A DNA stretch of 64,000 nucleotides from assembly GCA_022432975.1 (NCBI GenBank), contig CM039509.1, positions 21,235,432 to 21,299,431 on the forward strand, given 5' to 3'. A program made the translations under genes and the position numbers. How positions within the stretch are numbered: position 1 is the first letter of the stretch; each line of letters begins with the position of its first letter. The notes beneath the pieces are model-generated. The model made no database searches, was not told the origin of the DNA, and worked only from the letters and a program-made list of their open reading frames with translations. This DNA is from Begonia masoniana. Taxonomy: Eukaryota; Streptophyta; Magnoliopsida; Cucurbitales; Begoniaceae. Below are positions 9,727 to 22,137 of this stretch, piece after piece.

Positions 9727-10751
9727 ATGGTAAGAGGTCAACAGAAAGAGAGCAATGAGAATAGTAACACCATCGCTAAGCTAACCGAGTTAGTTATTCG
9801 CCAGTGTCGCCAAATTGAGCAGTGGGTGGCTACTAGAGAAGAGCAAGGGAATTCTAGCTCGAATACGACTCACGACCATGGAAGAGAGCGTTTTCACCGC
9901 CTTCGACCTCCAGTATTCAATGGTCAGGTTTCGGATCCTATTTATGCTGAAGAATGGATTCGAACAATTGAGGACATGCTCAAGTATGCCAAGGTCGAAG
10001 AAGGGGACAAGGTCACATGTGCTGTTTTTCATCTTGCATTGGGTGCAAGGCATTGGTGGGACTCAATTCAGAGCACTACGAATGCGGAAACTATGACTTG
10101 GGCGTGGTTCGAGATGGCTTTCTTTGACAAGTATTTTAGCCGAGCAGTTCAGGCCAGCAAAAAGATGGAGTTTATGCAGCTGCGCCAAACCGATTCTGTG
10201 GCTGATTACATCTGTAAGTTTGAGGCCTTGTCCAGGTTAGTACCCCGTCTGGTGGATGATGAGGAAGACAAGATTCACCAGTTTGTCCATGGACTGAAGC
10301 CGAGCCTCTTCCAGGGAGTGAAGACTGTAGGGATCCATAACATACCTTATTCCGAAGTGGCTGCTAAGGCTTTGGAATTAGAAGAAGTTGAGTTAACAGT
10401 ACAAGGGCAACGTGAACCGCTAAGGAAGTTTATCAAGGAGACTCAGCCACCACCGCGCCAGGGCAGAGGTTGGCAACCACAATCGAATAGAGGACCGCAG
10501 CAATAGCAGAAGGTGTGAAAAGACCCTTCAATCCAAATGATGACCAAGGAAAAGGAAAGCGACCTCTAGCTCCTCTATGTTCCACTTGCCAGAAGAACCA
10601 CCATGGCGAATGTAAATTATATTCTGGCCATTGCTATAGATGTGACAAGGTTGGACACATGGTCAGAGATTTCCCCATGCCGCCAGACCCAAATCGAGTG
10701 AGGGTAGTGCCAATAGTCTATTCTATAATGGAAGATGAGGATGCAGTGTAG
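9727..10751 (+). pseudogene. gag: gag of element B (capsid and broken zinc knuckle)
   Basis: The ATG at 9727 is preferred to the earlier TTG at 9709 because it follows an acceptor-like TTTAG and matches the gag starts of C and E. The first 260 codons carry the Ty3-type capsid (RFHRLRPPVFNG..DPIYAEEWIRTIEDM, then HLALGARHWWDSI, MEFMQLRQTDSVADY and HQFVHGLKP). The frame ends at TAG 10504 and continues shifted at 10515-10751, where the knuckle reads CYRCDKVGHMVRDF with the last Cys replaced by Phe. The protein would have packaged element RNA into cytoplasmic particles. Nonfunctional in this copy. Confidence 0.9.
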
Positions 10752-13700
10752 CATACAGTCATAGCAGGTACAATTATGATCTGTGGTATTTCTGCTTATA
10801 CACTTATAGATACGGAAGCCACACACTCGTTTGTATCAACTCTGTTTGTATGTAAGCATACGTTAGAACTCTTGCCAGCCGAGAGGTCATATAGTGTTAT
10901 GTTACCATCAGGGAAGTCTTTACATTCAGAACAGATAGTGAAAGGTGATATTGTGTCTTTAGGAGATAAGAAGTTATATGTAGAGCTGATCATAATTGAC
11001 ATGAAGGGATATGAAGCTATACTAGGAATGGATTGGTTATGCAGACATTATGCCACGATAAGTTGTAGGTCTGGATTAGTTGAATTCCGATCCCCGAACG
11101 GAGATCGTTATTCCTTCCAAGCTATCACAAAAATAAGTAAAATACCAATTATATCCTCACTAGAGACTCAATGGTTACTGAAGGGTGGTTGTGAGAGTTT
11201 TATAGCTAGCATAATTGATGTCCGGGTGAAGAATAAGGTAGAACTTCAAGATATTCCTATAGTTCGAGAGTCTCCAGAAGCCTTTTGGGATGACTTACCT
11301 GGGTTACCACCTGATAGAGAAATTGAGTTTGTAATCGATACATATCCTAAGGCATTACCTGTGTCTAAGAACCCTTACCGTATGGCACCTGTTGAGCTGA
11401 ATGAGTTAAAAGTCCAACTACAGGAACTAGTTGACAAGGGATTTTACGCCCGAGTTGTTCTCCCTGGGGTGCACCTGTCCTATTTGTTAAGAAGAAAGAC
11501 GATTCTCTTAGAATGTGCATAGATTACAGAGAACTGAACAAGTTAACGATCAAGAATAAATATCCCTTACCCCGAATTGACGACTTGTTTGACCAACTAC
11601 AAGGAGCTAAGGTATTTTCAAAAATTGACTTGCGTTTTGGTTATTACCAATTGAAGGTTAAGGAGAGTGATATACCAAAGACAGCATTCAGAACCCGATA
11701 TGGACACTATGAATTTCTTGTGATGTCGTTTGGATTGACAAATGCACCTGCAGCTTTTATGGACTTGATGAACCGTGTGTTTCGTGAGTATTTGGACAAG
11801 TTTGTGATTGTGTTTATAGATGACATCCTAATTTACTCACGGACTTAAGCTAACCATGAAAAACACTTAAGAGTAGTTTTGACGACATTAAAACAACAGC
11901 AACTCTATGCCAAATTGTCTAAATGTGAGTTCTGGTTGAATAAGGTCAACTTTCTAGCCATGTCATTTCTACTGAGGGCATATCTGTAGATCCAACCAAA
12001 ATTCAGGCAGTAAAAGACTGGCCACAGCCGAGGAACGCCTGTGAAGTCTGTAGTTTCCTTGGATTAGCAGGCTATTACAGAAAGTTCATCAAGGGATTTT
12101 CTTTAATTGCCAAGCCTTTAACTAGTTTAACAAAGAAGGACACCAAATACTCTTGGAATGGAGCTTGTGAAGATAGCTTCCAGACACTAAAACTGAAGTT
12201 GACGACAGCCCCTCTTTTGGCACTCCCAACTGAGGAAGGGAGATTTAGTGTTTATTGTGACGCATCCAAAGTTGGTCTGGGATGTGTTCTAATGCAAGAA
12301 GGCAAGGTTGTGACATATGCCTCCAGGCAGCTGAAGAGTTATGAACAGAATTACCCCACTCATGATTTGGAGTTAGCCGCGGTTGTCTTTGCACTAAAAA
12401 TTTGGAGACACTATTTGTTTGGTCAGCAGTGTTAAGTGTTTTCCGACCATAAAAGCCTGAAGTACCTCTTTACTCAAAATGAATTAAATATAAGACAGAG
12501 ACGTTGGTTGGAATTCGTTAAGGATTATGACTTTGAAATTAAGTATCACCCGGTTAAGGCTAATGCTGTAGCCGATGCATTAAGCAGAATGCCAAAGACA
12601 ATGCAGCCTGCGGTGTCAACCATGTCATTACCCTTGAAGGTTGAGATTCAGAAATTTGAGTTGGAGATAGTTCCGGAGTTATCAACATTGCTTTCGGCAT
12701 TATCTATTTGGCCAACTATTTTGGATAAGATTAAAGAGGCGTAGCAGAAGGATTCAAAGGAGAAGAGTATCTTAGTGAGTAAGTTGAAGGACGCCTCCTC
12801 TGAGTTCAGTCTCTCCATGGATGGTATTTTGAAATTTAGAAATCGATGGTATGTTCCAAGTGATGAAGAATTACGTAGGTTGATCTTGGCCGAGGCGCAC
12901 TCGTCTCCTTTTTCTATACACCCTGGCAATACCAAGATGTATCGGGACTTAAAGTTACTTTACTGGTGGCAAATTTGAAGAGGGATGTTGCCAAGTATGT
13001 GGAGTCGTGTTTGGTATGCCAAAAAGTCAAGGCAGAGCATCAACGTCCAAGAGGTACCCTTCAACCCTTACTGATCCCCGAATGGAAGTGGGAAAACATT
13101 GCCATGGATTTTGTTGTAGGATTACCTAAGACAACTAAAGGTCATGACAGCATTTGGGTTGTAATTGACAGATTGATGAAATCAGCTCACTTCCTACCTG
13201 TAAAGACGACTTACACGATGGATCAGCTTGCTAATCTGTACGTTCAGGAAATTATCAGATTGCATGGGATTCCGATATCCATTGTCTCAGATCGTGATCC
13301 TAGGTTCACCTCGAGGTTTTGGCAAAGTCTTCAAGACACGTTGGGAACAAAGTTGACCCTCAGCACTGCTTTTCACCCTCAGATTGATGGACAATCCGAA
13401 CGGACAATTTAGACACTCGAGGATATGTTAAGGGCGTGTGTGCTGGATTTCCAGGCATCTTGGAGTCGATGCCTGTCATTGGTTGAATTCTCCTACAACA
13501 ATAGTTTCTAGTCCACCATTGGTATGAAACCATACGAAGCACTGTATGGCAGAAAATGCAGATCACCCTTATATTGGGACGAAGTTGGCGCAGTAAAACT
13601 TCTAGGCCCTGAAATTTTGCAGCAGATGTCAGACAAGATCGCCATTATTAGGAAAAGTATGATGACAGCACAAAGCCGACAGAAGAGTTATGCTGACCAA

Positions 13701-14143
13701 AGAAGGAGAGATCTTGAGTTTGCAGTCGGTGATGAAGTTTTCTTAAAGGTTTCACCGTTTAATGGAGTTTTAAGATTCGGCAAGAAGGGAAAGCTCAATC
13801 CACGATTCATTGGTCCATTCCTTGTCTTGGCAAGGATTGGTAGTACAGCTTATAAGTTGCAATTACCTCCATCACTGGAAAAGGTTCATAATGTTTTCAT
13901 GTGTCGATGCTAAGAAAATGCATGCGTGATCCGACGCAGGTTGTTAAGCCAACAGAAATCGAAATTGAGCCGACACTTATGTATGAAGAGAAAACTGTTC
14001 GAATTTTGGAATATGCAGTTAAGACTCTGCGGAATAAAGAGATCCCACTAGTGAAGGTTTTGTGGACGAATCATGGCGTTGAAGAAGCCACATGGGAGCG
14101 ACAGCGGGACATGATGGTCGAATATCCTGAGCTCTTTGCTTGA
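10752..14143 (+). pseudogene. pol: pol of element B: protease, RT, RNase H, integrase, chromodomain
   Basis: Order is protease (motif DTEA instead of DTGA at 10809-10820), RT ([20 protein letters not shown], then FIDDILIYS near 11816), RNase H ([28 protein letters not shown]), integrase (CLVCQKVK zinc part, [16 protein letters not shown]) and a C-terminal chromodomain (13985-14140). Lesions: frameshifts near 11440, 11955 and 12972; stops at 11846 (TAA), 12433 (TAA), 12742 (TAG), 13410 (TAG) and 13508 (TAG). Several look like CAG to TAG, as expected from methyl-cytosine decay. The chromodomain normally guides integration to marked chromatin. Same family as H. Confidence 0.92.
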
Positions 14144-14171
14144 TCAATTTTTGAGGACGAAAATTTTGTTT

Positions 14172-14184
14172 AAGGAGGGGTGGA
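14172..14184 (+). other. Polypurine tract of element B
   Basis: AAGGAGGGGTGGA directly before the 3' LTR start TGTAACACCC; primes plus-strand synthesis in gypsy elements. Preceded by the lineage-typical TTTTGAGGACGAAAATTTTG. Confidence 0.88.
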
Positions 14185-16444
14185 TGTAACACCCGACATT
14201 TTCAGTCAGGTAATTTCTTTCTTTAAAGAAACTGATTTAACTGTCACCTTTTATCGACCTTTTTATTTTAAATTAATGCTTGATTTGATGAATTTCAAGT
14301 GGTGTGAAACTAGGTTGGGTGGCAAAACTGTAATTAAGAAGGATTTTATTTAGTATAAATAGAAAATGGAAATCCTTAACCCTCATTTAAACCTCACTGT
14401 AGCCGACATTCCTCTCTTGGAAATTTTCCCTTTTCCCCAGAGCTCTTCCTCTCCTTCTCTCTCGGCCAGCTACTCCTCCATTGACGATCGATTCTTCAGT
14501 CTCTACCCCGACAATCCACGCTCTATGTAAGACTTAGACAATGTTGTTGCTGGTTAGTTACTTAGAGCTCTGTTTTCAGCTAAGACTTGTAGTTTCAGAT
14601 TCATCAATGGCAAAGTAATAGTAGTGACATAGTGACATTTGTAATCTGTGGTTAGTTACAAGGTTGAATCTGGTTATTTTAGGTTCTAGAAGTTTAATCT
14701 ACTCACACAAGGTGCTCGACTAAGAAGATTTAGAAATATATATGTTAGATTCTAGGATGACTTTTGGTTAGAACTTTTAGGATTTTGTTTAACTCTGTAA
14801 TGTGAAATGTTTTAGGTGAAGAAGTCTGAAGAGAAGTGCTCAAGTTTTCTAAGGAAACCAGGTAAGTGAGTGAGTAGGACTCCCGGCCATTAGGGCCCTA
14901 CATCACAAGGGTACTAAGTTAAAGTTGATTATGATGTCCGAAAGCTGTTTGTGTTATTGTCTGTATGGCTATGATATGTGAGTTAGCAACATGATTTATC
15001 ATTGAATGATTGATCTGTCCTTTTAGTCCGATGAAATAAGAGAACTCATACTCATGCTTCACGATTGTTTCCTTTTCAAGCATATGAAAATGTTTTAAGT
15101 GCATGTTTTCCTTCACGCTCAAGATATGAACATGAAACTTATGTAACAAGGATTAAGAGAGGGTTGGGGGTGGTTTGGCGTATGTCACTGTCCAAAAGAA
15201 GGACCATGAATACGACCCGCAAAGGACTATGTATACTTTCACTGTCAACCCCCTTTTCAGCACAAATCCTCCCTTAATCCACAAAATGTAAACGATGATC
15301 AAGAACATGAACAAGAATATGAACAAGAATATGACGAGAAATGATTATGAAAATGTGTTCCTTTCAACTGTGCATTCATGCATACATGTTAGTATTGCAC
15401 TCCTTACTAAGCATTAGGCTTATAGTTTAAACCTTATGATGTAGGTGACGAATTATCAAGTGAGGATTTTAAACCCAACAAAGATGTCTAGAACTGGTTG
15501 CTGGATGGTGCTCAGGGTGACAGTTTGTGGCTGGAAGACGATTTCAACCCCTGGTTACTACTCTTATGATGTTAGTAAGGATTATTAATACTGAGGTCTA
15601 AATAGGATGGGTTTTCTTAAAACGATGGATATTAGAATTTGTCTGACTGAATTTCTGAGTTTGAGAATGATCATGAAATGATAGAATGATCTGTTTTATT
15701 TAAGTCTTCCACTACACGTATTTTGGATGAGTCTATGAATTATATTGTGCAAGTTTACGTCAGTCATGTTAAAGTCTGTAAAAGTCAGGATGTCTTCTAT
15801 AGGTAGATGTTGTTTATTTCTATCGATAGATGCTGTTTATTTCTATCGGTAGAAGTCTTTTATCGAGTGATGTTTAATGAGTCACGTGGGATGCACATGT
15901 CCATCGGAAGATGTAGATTTTCACTATCGGTAGAAGTGAGTATTATGTTTTGTCGTTTTGTGATCGGTAGATGTTGTTTATTTCTATCGGTAGATGCTGT
16001 TTATTTCTATCGGTAAAAGTCTTCTATCGGGTGATGTTTAATGAGTCACGTGGGATGCACATGTCCATTGGAAGATGTAGATTTTTACTATCGGTAGAAG
16101 TGAGTATTATGTCTTGTCGTTTTGTGATCGGTAGATATTGTTGTTTATTACTATCGGTAGAAGTGGGAATTATGTTTTGTCGTTTTGTGATCGACAGATG
16201 CGAGAAGAAATTTTGTCGTTTGCGATCGGTAGATGTTCTTTGATTTTTAATTCCCTCAGCCAAATGTTTTAACATTCTGTCTTTTTGTTAATGTTACTTA
16301 CTTAATGAGTTTTCCGTTGAATGGTCGAGGATTTAGAGATAAAATTTTTATTATTGAGTGTAATGTCAAAATTTTTTGTAAAATTTCTTATTCCAGTCCT
16401 ATGTCATGGGTAACAAATCGGTTTGGAAGACTCGGGGTGTTACA
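14185..16444 (+). mobile_element. 3' LTR of element B
   Basis: 2260 bp, TGTAACACCCGAC...GGGTGTTACA. Clearly the sister of 4624-6871 but with many point differences and an extra AGTGACAT duplication near 14625-14640. TATA box at 14354-14361. Exon-like blocks 14816-14861 and 15445-15459; the first donor reads TAT|GTAAG instead of TAG|GTAAG. Minisatellite zone 15803-16240. Confidence 0.93.
15803..16240 (+). repeat. ATCGGTAGATG minisatellite zone, element B 3' LTR
   Basis: Counterpart of 6234-6670 with the same two long units and similar copy number; point changes such as ATCGATAGATG and ATCGGTAAAAG separate the copies. Confidence 0.88.
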
Positions 16445-16467
16445 AAATGTTAGTGATGACCCTGTCA
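16445..16467 (+). repeat. Right copy of the 23-bp duplication flanking element B
   Basis: Matches 4606-4628 with one difference (T for G at the seventh base). This copy lies in the envelope-like reading frame, so it is the native target sequence. Confidence 0.85.
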
Positions 16468-17351
16468 GACTTCCGTCGCATTTGATCTGCCAAGTGACTT
16501 GTATTGAATCTAATGGAACAGGTGACATCGTCAATAGCTTTACTTTGTTTCTTTTCCACTTGATCAATACGATCGTGAAGTCCGTGAATAGCAGATGTGA
16601 AATGATCATACCGAGAGAGGGTGGTGGCTTTAAGTTGACGGATCTGTGAGAGGCAGGAGGCTTCAAAGTGTTCTTGTCTTGACAGAAGGAAAGCCTCAAA
16701 TTGATCTTGTCAGGCGATATAAAGGGACTGAAAGGATTCGATGGCTGTCCCAAGGCTTTCTATACACGCCCTAAGCTCATGATATTGGTCCTTAGAAATA
16801 GAAGTCCTCACAAGAGAAGTGGGACTACCTTGAGTGCGAGGAGGAACACGAACTGACAAGTGAGGAGCCTATGTTGGCGAAGGAGAAGGAATTGGACTGG
16901 AGGGATGTGGAAGAGCAGGGGCTTGAACTTCTGGAGAATTAAGTAGGAAGTTTTGATCATGAAAGCCCTCGGTAGCTGTTGGGAGAAAGTCCGAGCAAGT
17001 TGGAAGAGCTGAAATGAGAGATCCTTGAATCTGAGGAGGATCAGAAGAAGGAATATAAGACTCTTCCTAAGCATCAGACTCTTCTTCCTCCCCCAATAGC
17101 AATCTTCACCTCTTTTGATGTTCAGGAATAGCCTGAGAGGAATAGCTTCTTGAAACACCTCCCCGTGTTTCTTTGTCATGCAAAACACCTTGCTTATTTC
17201 TTGCAATTCCCATTCTCAGTAAGGTGGAAGCAGAAAAGTGATCAGTGTTCTTCAACAAAATTGGCTCGTCTTCAGCTGGGAATTGAACACCAAATCGATG
17301 GAAGATCTTCATTAAGAGAACATTATATGGAAGAGATTTTGATGCAATTTT
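16445..17351 (-). pseudogene. Envelope-like third ORF of the copia element, middle piece
   Basis: One continuous minus-strand frame joins the N-terminal piece upstream (removing solo LTR A' and one 5-bp duplication restores the frame) to the C-terminal piece beyond element B. It includes MKIFHRFGVQFPAEDEP near 17300, a Ser/Pro-rich middle, and a helix-forming segment rich in Gln, His and Lys near 16520-16700 that could be a coiled coil. In-frame stops are at 17106 (TGA), 17067 (TAG), 16869 (TAG) and 16710 (TGA). No transmembrane helix or signal peptide is evident, so the label envelope-like rests on position and family resemblance only. Confidence 0.65.
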
Positions 17352-19896
17352 TGTAGCGACCCTTACACTATTCCTAAATTTTCCGTATTATTTTTTTTAC
17401 AACAGTTTAAGCGGAACTTAAACAAAATCAAAACAGTTAACATTGTTCGGACAATCATTTAAATCTAAGTTGTTAAACTACTTAAAAAAAATTATAAACA
17501 ATTGAAATAAACAATTAAAATCACTTTAAACAATTAAAAACCAAAACAGGGACAAGAGGGACATTTGTCCCGAAAATGACAGGGGCGATCGATCGCCCAT
17601 TTCAGGCGATCGATCGCCACATTAGAAAACAGAGGGGCGATCATTCGCCCCTCTCTGTGGTGACTGATCGCCCAATTTGGGCGATCAATCGCCACACTCT
17701 CTGGATTTTTCCAGAGAGGGGCGATCTCCTTTGGCGATCGATCCCCTCCTTAGGGGATCGGTCGCCAAGTCCTCTGGAATCAATTTTCCAGAGAACTCCA
17801 CCTCTCTCTTTTTCCTTTTCTTTTCCTTCCATACAACACACACTTTATTTTCTTTATTACCACTAACATCACATACACTTTCACAATACAATTTGACATC
17901 AAACCACCCAAAACTCCTACATCCTCCATAATCTCACTCAAAACCGACTCGAGACGCATTTAACACGAAATACGTTTTCACGAAAATGAACTGTGTCGAT
18001 CTGTTTAAAAACTAAACATTTTCTCCTGTTAAAAATCACCAAGCAGTTCCATAAAACTTAGATCAAAGCCTTAACAAAACGTTTTATAAAATCAGTTTAC
18101 CCAAAACATCTATACATCATTCTATCAGCTAACCAGAACCAAACATCCTAATATGTTCAACTATACAATTTTTCCTACGATCTAACTATCGTGTCCCAAA
18201 ATACCTTTACATCTTTCCCCACAGGTCAAATACGCGTCGACTGCCCAGCACGCTATCACGAGCATTCTCCTTCAATCTGTACGATCATCTGGTAGAGAGA
18301 AATCCTCCTCACCTTGCTCTATGTCACCTACACCATAAAGACACCTATGAGATAAAAATCTTAGCAAGTTCTACGTAAATGCTAATGCATGATTATATAT
18401 GAGCAATGCTAAGAAAACTGTCCGTGTCATTTCATTTCGGTACGTGTCAGTCTTGGTTATCGGGGCCTTTCTCAGTCAGATGGATATGGCACATCAAGTG
18501 GGTAGACAGCCCACACCATCTGAAAGGAGGGAGACCCGCTCACCACGGAACGCCAGGTCTGAACCTCTCCCCGAATAACCACCATGCGTTATTTACTATG
18601 ATACTTTACTTGCCACATGCATGCAATTCTTTTTCCTTAAAATCAATGTTCAAATTCATTTTCATGGCATTTTGAATACTATGATGCATGAACAATTCAA
18701 CATCCAATAAAACATACACAACGATCATACCATCAAAACCTCTCCATACATCAAACATCGTAACACATATCCTATAAAACAATCAAACCTAATCTACCCA
18801 ACCAAAACAAGGCAATTAAACAAGCAATCTCCAACAATCCACAACAACAAATTCCGACATACGGTGTAGGCCAATCGGCCACAGCAAGTCACGAGAACTT
18901 ATCTGTCGTCCGTTGCAACTCTAGCTCCGTCCACGAGCATTGTTCATCTAAGGCAAATTAACCACAATTGTCATTAATACGAGTTTAAATCATTGAACGT
19001 CCGAACTAACGAAACCTTAACTAAAGAAGTTTCCTAGTGTTCTAATTTAACTAATCGAGGCATTTTATCGAGTAACTCGCGCTCGACACCTCAAAACTTC
19101 CATTAATGAGTTTTTCCAAAAACCCCTAAAATCCTCAAACTTTAACATTTCTCACAATCGACCTAACTTCATCCAATAACATTCAATACGTCCATTATAT
19201 CCACAACTACAATAAACCTATCAATTTCAAGCCTTAAATCACATTTTTCACAAAACCCTAAACGAAACCCTAACCGTTAAACAACCCGAATACTACGAAT
19301 AAACTTTCCAAAACCGTAGAACCTTACCTAGAATGTCGTTTGGGGAAGAAAACACAAAGAAAACGAAACGATCGGAGGACAAATCGTCGTTGGAGAGGAG
19401 AACACCATGAGGGAGGAGGAAATGTCGCGGGAGGAGGGAGAGAGCACAGAGAGGAATCGCGTGAAAATGGAGAAGGAGAAGAGAAAATGTGTGATTTAAT
19501 TAAAAATTTGACTTGGCAATTACCTTTTTGCCCTTCCTTTGATTTTCTATTTGTTTCGTCCTTTGTTTCATTAATTAGCTAACGATTCGGTTTCAAATAA
19601 TTTCCTTATTTCACCGACAAATCCATCTTATTACTAGGGTTCCATTAAAACTATCCGTTCACAAAATAGACCTCGGTTACTATTTTTAACACAACGTCCT
19701 TTAAATTACGAGAAACGTAATTCTCGTAAAATTAGCGTCACAACTCCTAAAATTCTCAAAATTTTCTAAAAATCCGTATTAATTATTAGGATCGTAGTAA
19801 ATCTTTCTTTTCGCAAAATGGACTTGATTTGACATAATTACAAAAATGCCATTCATATGCGAAAAATTGAAAACCCTTCAAAAACCGGGTGTTACA
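17352..19896 (-). mobile_element. Solo LTR, subfamily A', in the envelope-like ORF
   Basis: 2545 bp, plus-strand TGTAGCGACCC...CGGGTGTTACA. Flanks atttt (17347-17351) and gtttt (19897-19901) are a 5-bp target duplication with one mismatch. No internal region is present. It is related to family A: exon-like blocks 18903-18947 (45 nt, donor mutated to AT) and 18313-18327, GGCCGATTGGCC box near 18870, palindromes 17576-17790. Confidence 0.93.
17576..17790 (-). repeat. GATC-rich palindrome cluster in solo LTR A'
   Basis: Repeats of GGGCGATCGATCGCCC, GGCGATCGATCGCC and similar, then CTCTCTGG...CCAGAGAG and CCTCTGGAAT..TTCCAGAG hairpins. Each word is its own reverse complement or pairs with a neighbour. 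Positional counterpart of the clusters in A1, A2 and C. Confidence 0.85.
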
Positions 19897-20618
19897 GTTT
19901 TGACAACTTGGAGCATCCGTTTCAGAATAATGCTCCCAATGTGAAATGGTTCTTTACGGAAGAACCTGTAAAGAATGAAGAGATCTATGCCACTGACATG
20001 GTGTCAATGGCCATCTCTGGAAAGGATATTGTAATTGATCATCTGGTGGAAAACTCTGGCCCTAATATTCAAATTCTTTCCCTTGAGCCTCAGAGAAGTG
20101 TTGTTTGGATCCTTGGAAATCTCTTTGGCTAAAACAAGTCCCTCTGGTTTTCTAACGAAGGGAGGATCCTTAGAAATCTCAAAATATTTGGGCATATCAT
20201 TTAGAAACTCACAATTGAGCAATTCATGAAGCTTTTCTTGTGTCAGCTCGATGTGCCTTCTATACACATAGCTGCGGATAATAAGAGGCGTAAATGAGTG
20301 TTCTAAATTTGCATAAAGCATTATGATTGGGGTTTCACAGTAAGAAGAACCTAGTTCAAATAGACCTAATAACCTCATTTCATGGAGAGACTTCTCCAGA
20401 TGTAACTTATAAAGGTCCTTAAACACAACTCCTCTACTTCTAATGAGAGGCTTCTCTTCAAAATCTTCATAGTACGTTTTAAATGCAGCCTCATTGAGAA
20501 ACTACAGAGAAGGCCATTGAAGAGAAGAAGGTTGCACTATAGGTGGAGACTCCATTTAATCTTCACTCTTCTGCTTCTTCCTTGAAAAGGTTAATCCGGC
20601 GTTCGAGGAGAATGCCAT
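19897..20618 (-). pseudogene. Envelope-like third ORF of the copia element, N-terminal piece
   Basis: The start chosen is the ATG at 20618, which reads MAFSSNAGLTFSRKKQK in the same frame as the rest. In-frame stops are at 20556 (TAA), 20502 (TAG) and 20004 (TGA). The segment 20426-20004 is free of stops and includes RRHIELTQEKLHELLNCEF, the part I associate with the 'putative plant transposon protein' domain. The ORF starts about 365 bp after the copia pol stop, on the same strand, as expected for a third ORF expressed from its own start or a spliced RNA. It is interrupted by solo LTR A'. I cannot assign a biochemical role. Confidence 0.65.
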
Positions 20619-20982
20619 TTATGGAGCAGAGATAAGAGAGGTGACTGGAGACGAGTGAAATAATCGTTGGAGAGACAAGAGAAGATAAGAGTTTTTTGAA
20701 AATTTTGCGTGCTCTAGATTATAAGTAGGGTTTCTGTAATACGAACGCTAATTTAAAGGATTTAAGAATAGATATCGTCCGATGCGTATATCGACCGTTC
20801 CCCATATCGTCCGATGCGTATATCGACCGTTCCCCATATCGTCCACTTCATATATTGACGCGGTTGATATACTTCAGAATACCTCAATTTTTCAACCGTT
20901 CAATCCAGAGAGATATAAGTTTTTACGAACACATGATGTCGACCGTTTAAGGTTTTTCACTCCTAATAATACCTAAATGAAT
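20619..20982 (-). other. Spacer between copia pol and envelope-like ORF
   Basis: Noncoding. On the plus strand 20772-20803 and 20804-20835 are two copies of a 32-bp unit (ATATCGTCCGATGCG...) with a partial third. On the minus strand a TATA-like CTTATAATC lies about 105 bp upstream of the envelope-like ATG (near 20725), so a separate promoter is possible but unproven. Confidence 0.45.
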
Positions 20983-22137
20983 TCAAATATTATTAAAAGT
21001 CTTCACATTTAGAGGTTTTGTGAAGATATCAGCTAATTGATCGGATGAGTTGACGCATTCCAAATTGATATCACCTTTTTAGACGTGATCTCGAATGAAG
21101 TGATATCTAATCTCTATGTGCTTGGTCCTAGAATGTTGTATAGGGTTCGTTGAGATGTTTATGGCACTTGTATTATCACATCTAATTGGAATCCTATCAT
21201 AGAGCAGATTATAGTCTTCTAGAGTTTGTTTCATCCAAAGCATTTGTGCACAACAACTACCGGCAGCAATGTATTCACTTTCGGCTGGTTAAAGTGCCAC
21301 AGAATTTTGCTTTTTGGATAACCAAGAGACAAGCGATTCTCCTAAGAATTGACACGTTCCACTAGTGCTCTTCCTATCTATAAGACATCCAGCGTAGTCA
21401 GAATCAGAATATCCTACAAGATTGAAAGATGTACCTTTTGGATACCATAATCCTAAATCATAAGTGCCACTTAGGTATCTGAATATTCTTTTAACTGCAT
21501 TTAGGTGAGATTCTTTAGGAGAGGCTTGGAATATAGGACACAAGCACACACTGAACAGAATATCAGGTCTACTACCAGTTAAGAATAGAAGTAAACCAAT
21601 CATTCCTCGATATTTCTTAATATCTACACTTAACCAATTTTCATCTTTGTCCAATTTTGTAGTGGTGCTCATTGGGGTTCTAGCTGGCTTAGAAGAACTC
21701 AGTCCAAATCTCTTTAAGAGCTTTTTAATATATTTTTCTTGACAGAAGAAAATACCATTTGGATTTTGACTAATCTGAAAACCTAGGAAGAATTTTAACT
21801 CCCCCATCATACTTATCTCAAATTCACTTTGCATTAGGGAGGAAAATTCATCACACAGTAAGACATTCGTTGAACCAAATATAATATCATTGACATAGAT
21901 CTGCACAATGAGTATGTCTTTGTCCTTTTGTATGGTAAACAGAGTTGAATCGGTTTTACCATTTTTAAACTTCCTTTCCTCAAGGAAATTCTTAAACCTA
22001 TCATACCAAGCTCTAGGAGCTTGCTTAAGTCCATATAGAGCTTTTTTTAGCTTGAACACATGATCAAGCTTGTCATAAGCTTCGAAACCAACGGGTTACT
22101 CTACATAAACTTCTTCCATGATATATCCATTTACAAA
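20983..22137 (-). pseudogene. pol: Copia pol, 3' part: reverse transcriptase and RNase H
   Basis: Ty1/copia RT/RNase H: EEVYVE.PVGFEAYD, LKKALYGLKQAPRAWYDRF, then QIYVNDIIFGSTN, GLLLFLTGSRPDI, YAGCLIDRKSTSG, SEYIAAGS and LADIFTKPL, ending TGA at 20983. The catalytic YVDD is YVND (AAT at 21889-21891), which removes a metal-binding aspartate. Stops: TAA in VEQP near 22098 and TAA near 21291. Upstream, about 30 codons of the RT are missing and replaced by the segment 22138-22758. SIRE-like by order and by the following third ORF. Confidence 0.9.

Larger units (their letters stand above)
4624..16444 (+). mobile_element. Element B: degenerate Ty3/gypsy (Tekay-like) retrotransposon with nested solo LTR
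   Basis: Layout: 5' LTR 4624-6871, PBS 6876-6887, leader split by solo LTR A2 (6925-9616), gag 9727-10751, pol 10752-14143 ending in a chromodomain, PPT 14172-14184, 3' LTR 14185-16444. Without A2 the element is about 9.1 kb. The LTRs differ by scattered substitutions and small indels, and the coding part has many stops and frameshifts, so B is older than C and E. It interrupts the envelope-like ORF of the copia element. Element H is from the same family. Confidence 0.93.

Noticed and set aside
17576..17866. Short open frames rich in Arg/Asp across the GATC palindromes
   Set aside because: Readable on both strands because the words are palindromic; no independent coding evidence.
4160..20618. 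Interrupted host gene with LTR elements as introns
   Set aside because: Seven in-frame stops, position directly after copia pol and before a PPT/LTR on the same strand make a transposon third ORF more likely than a host gene.
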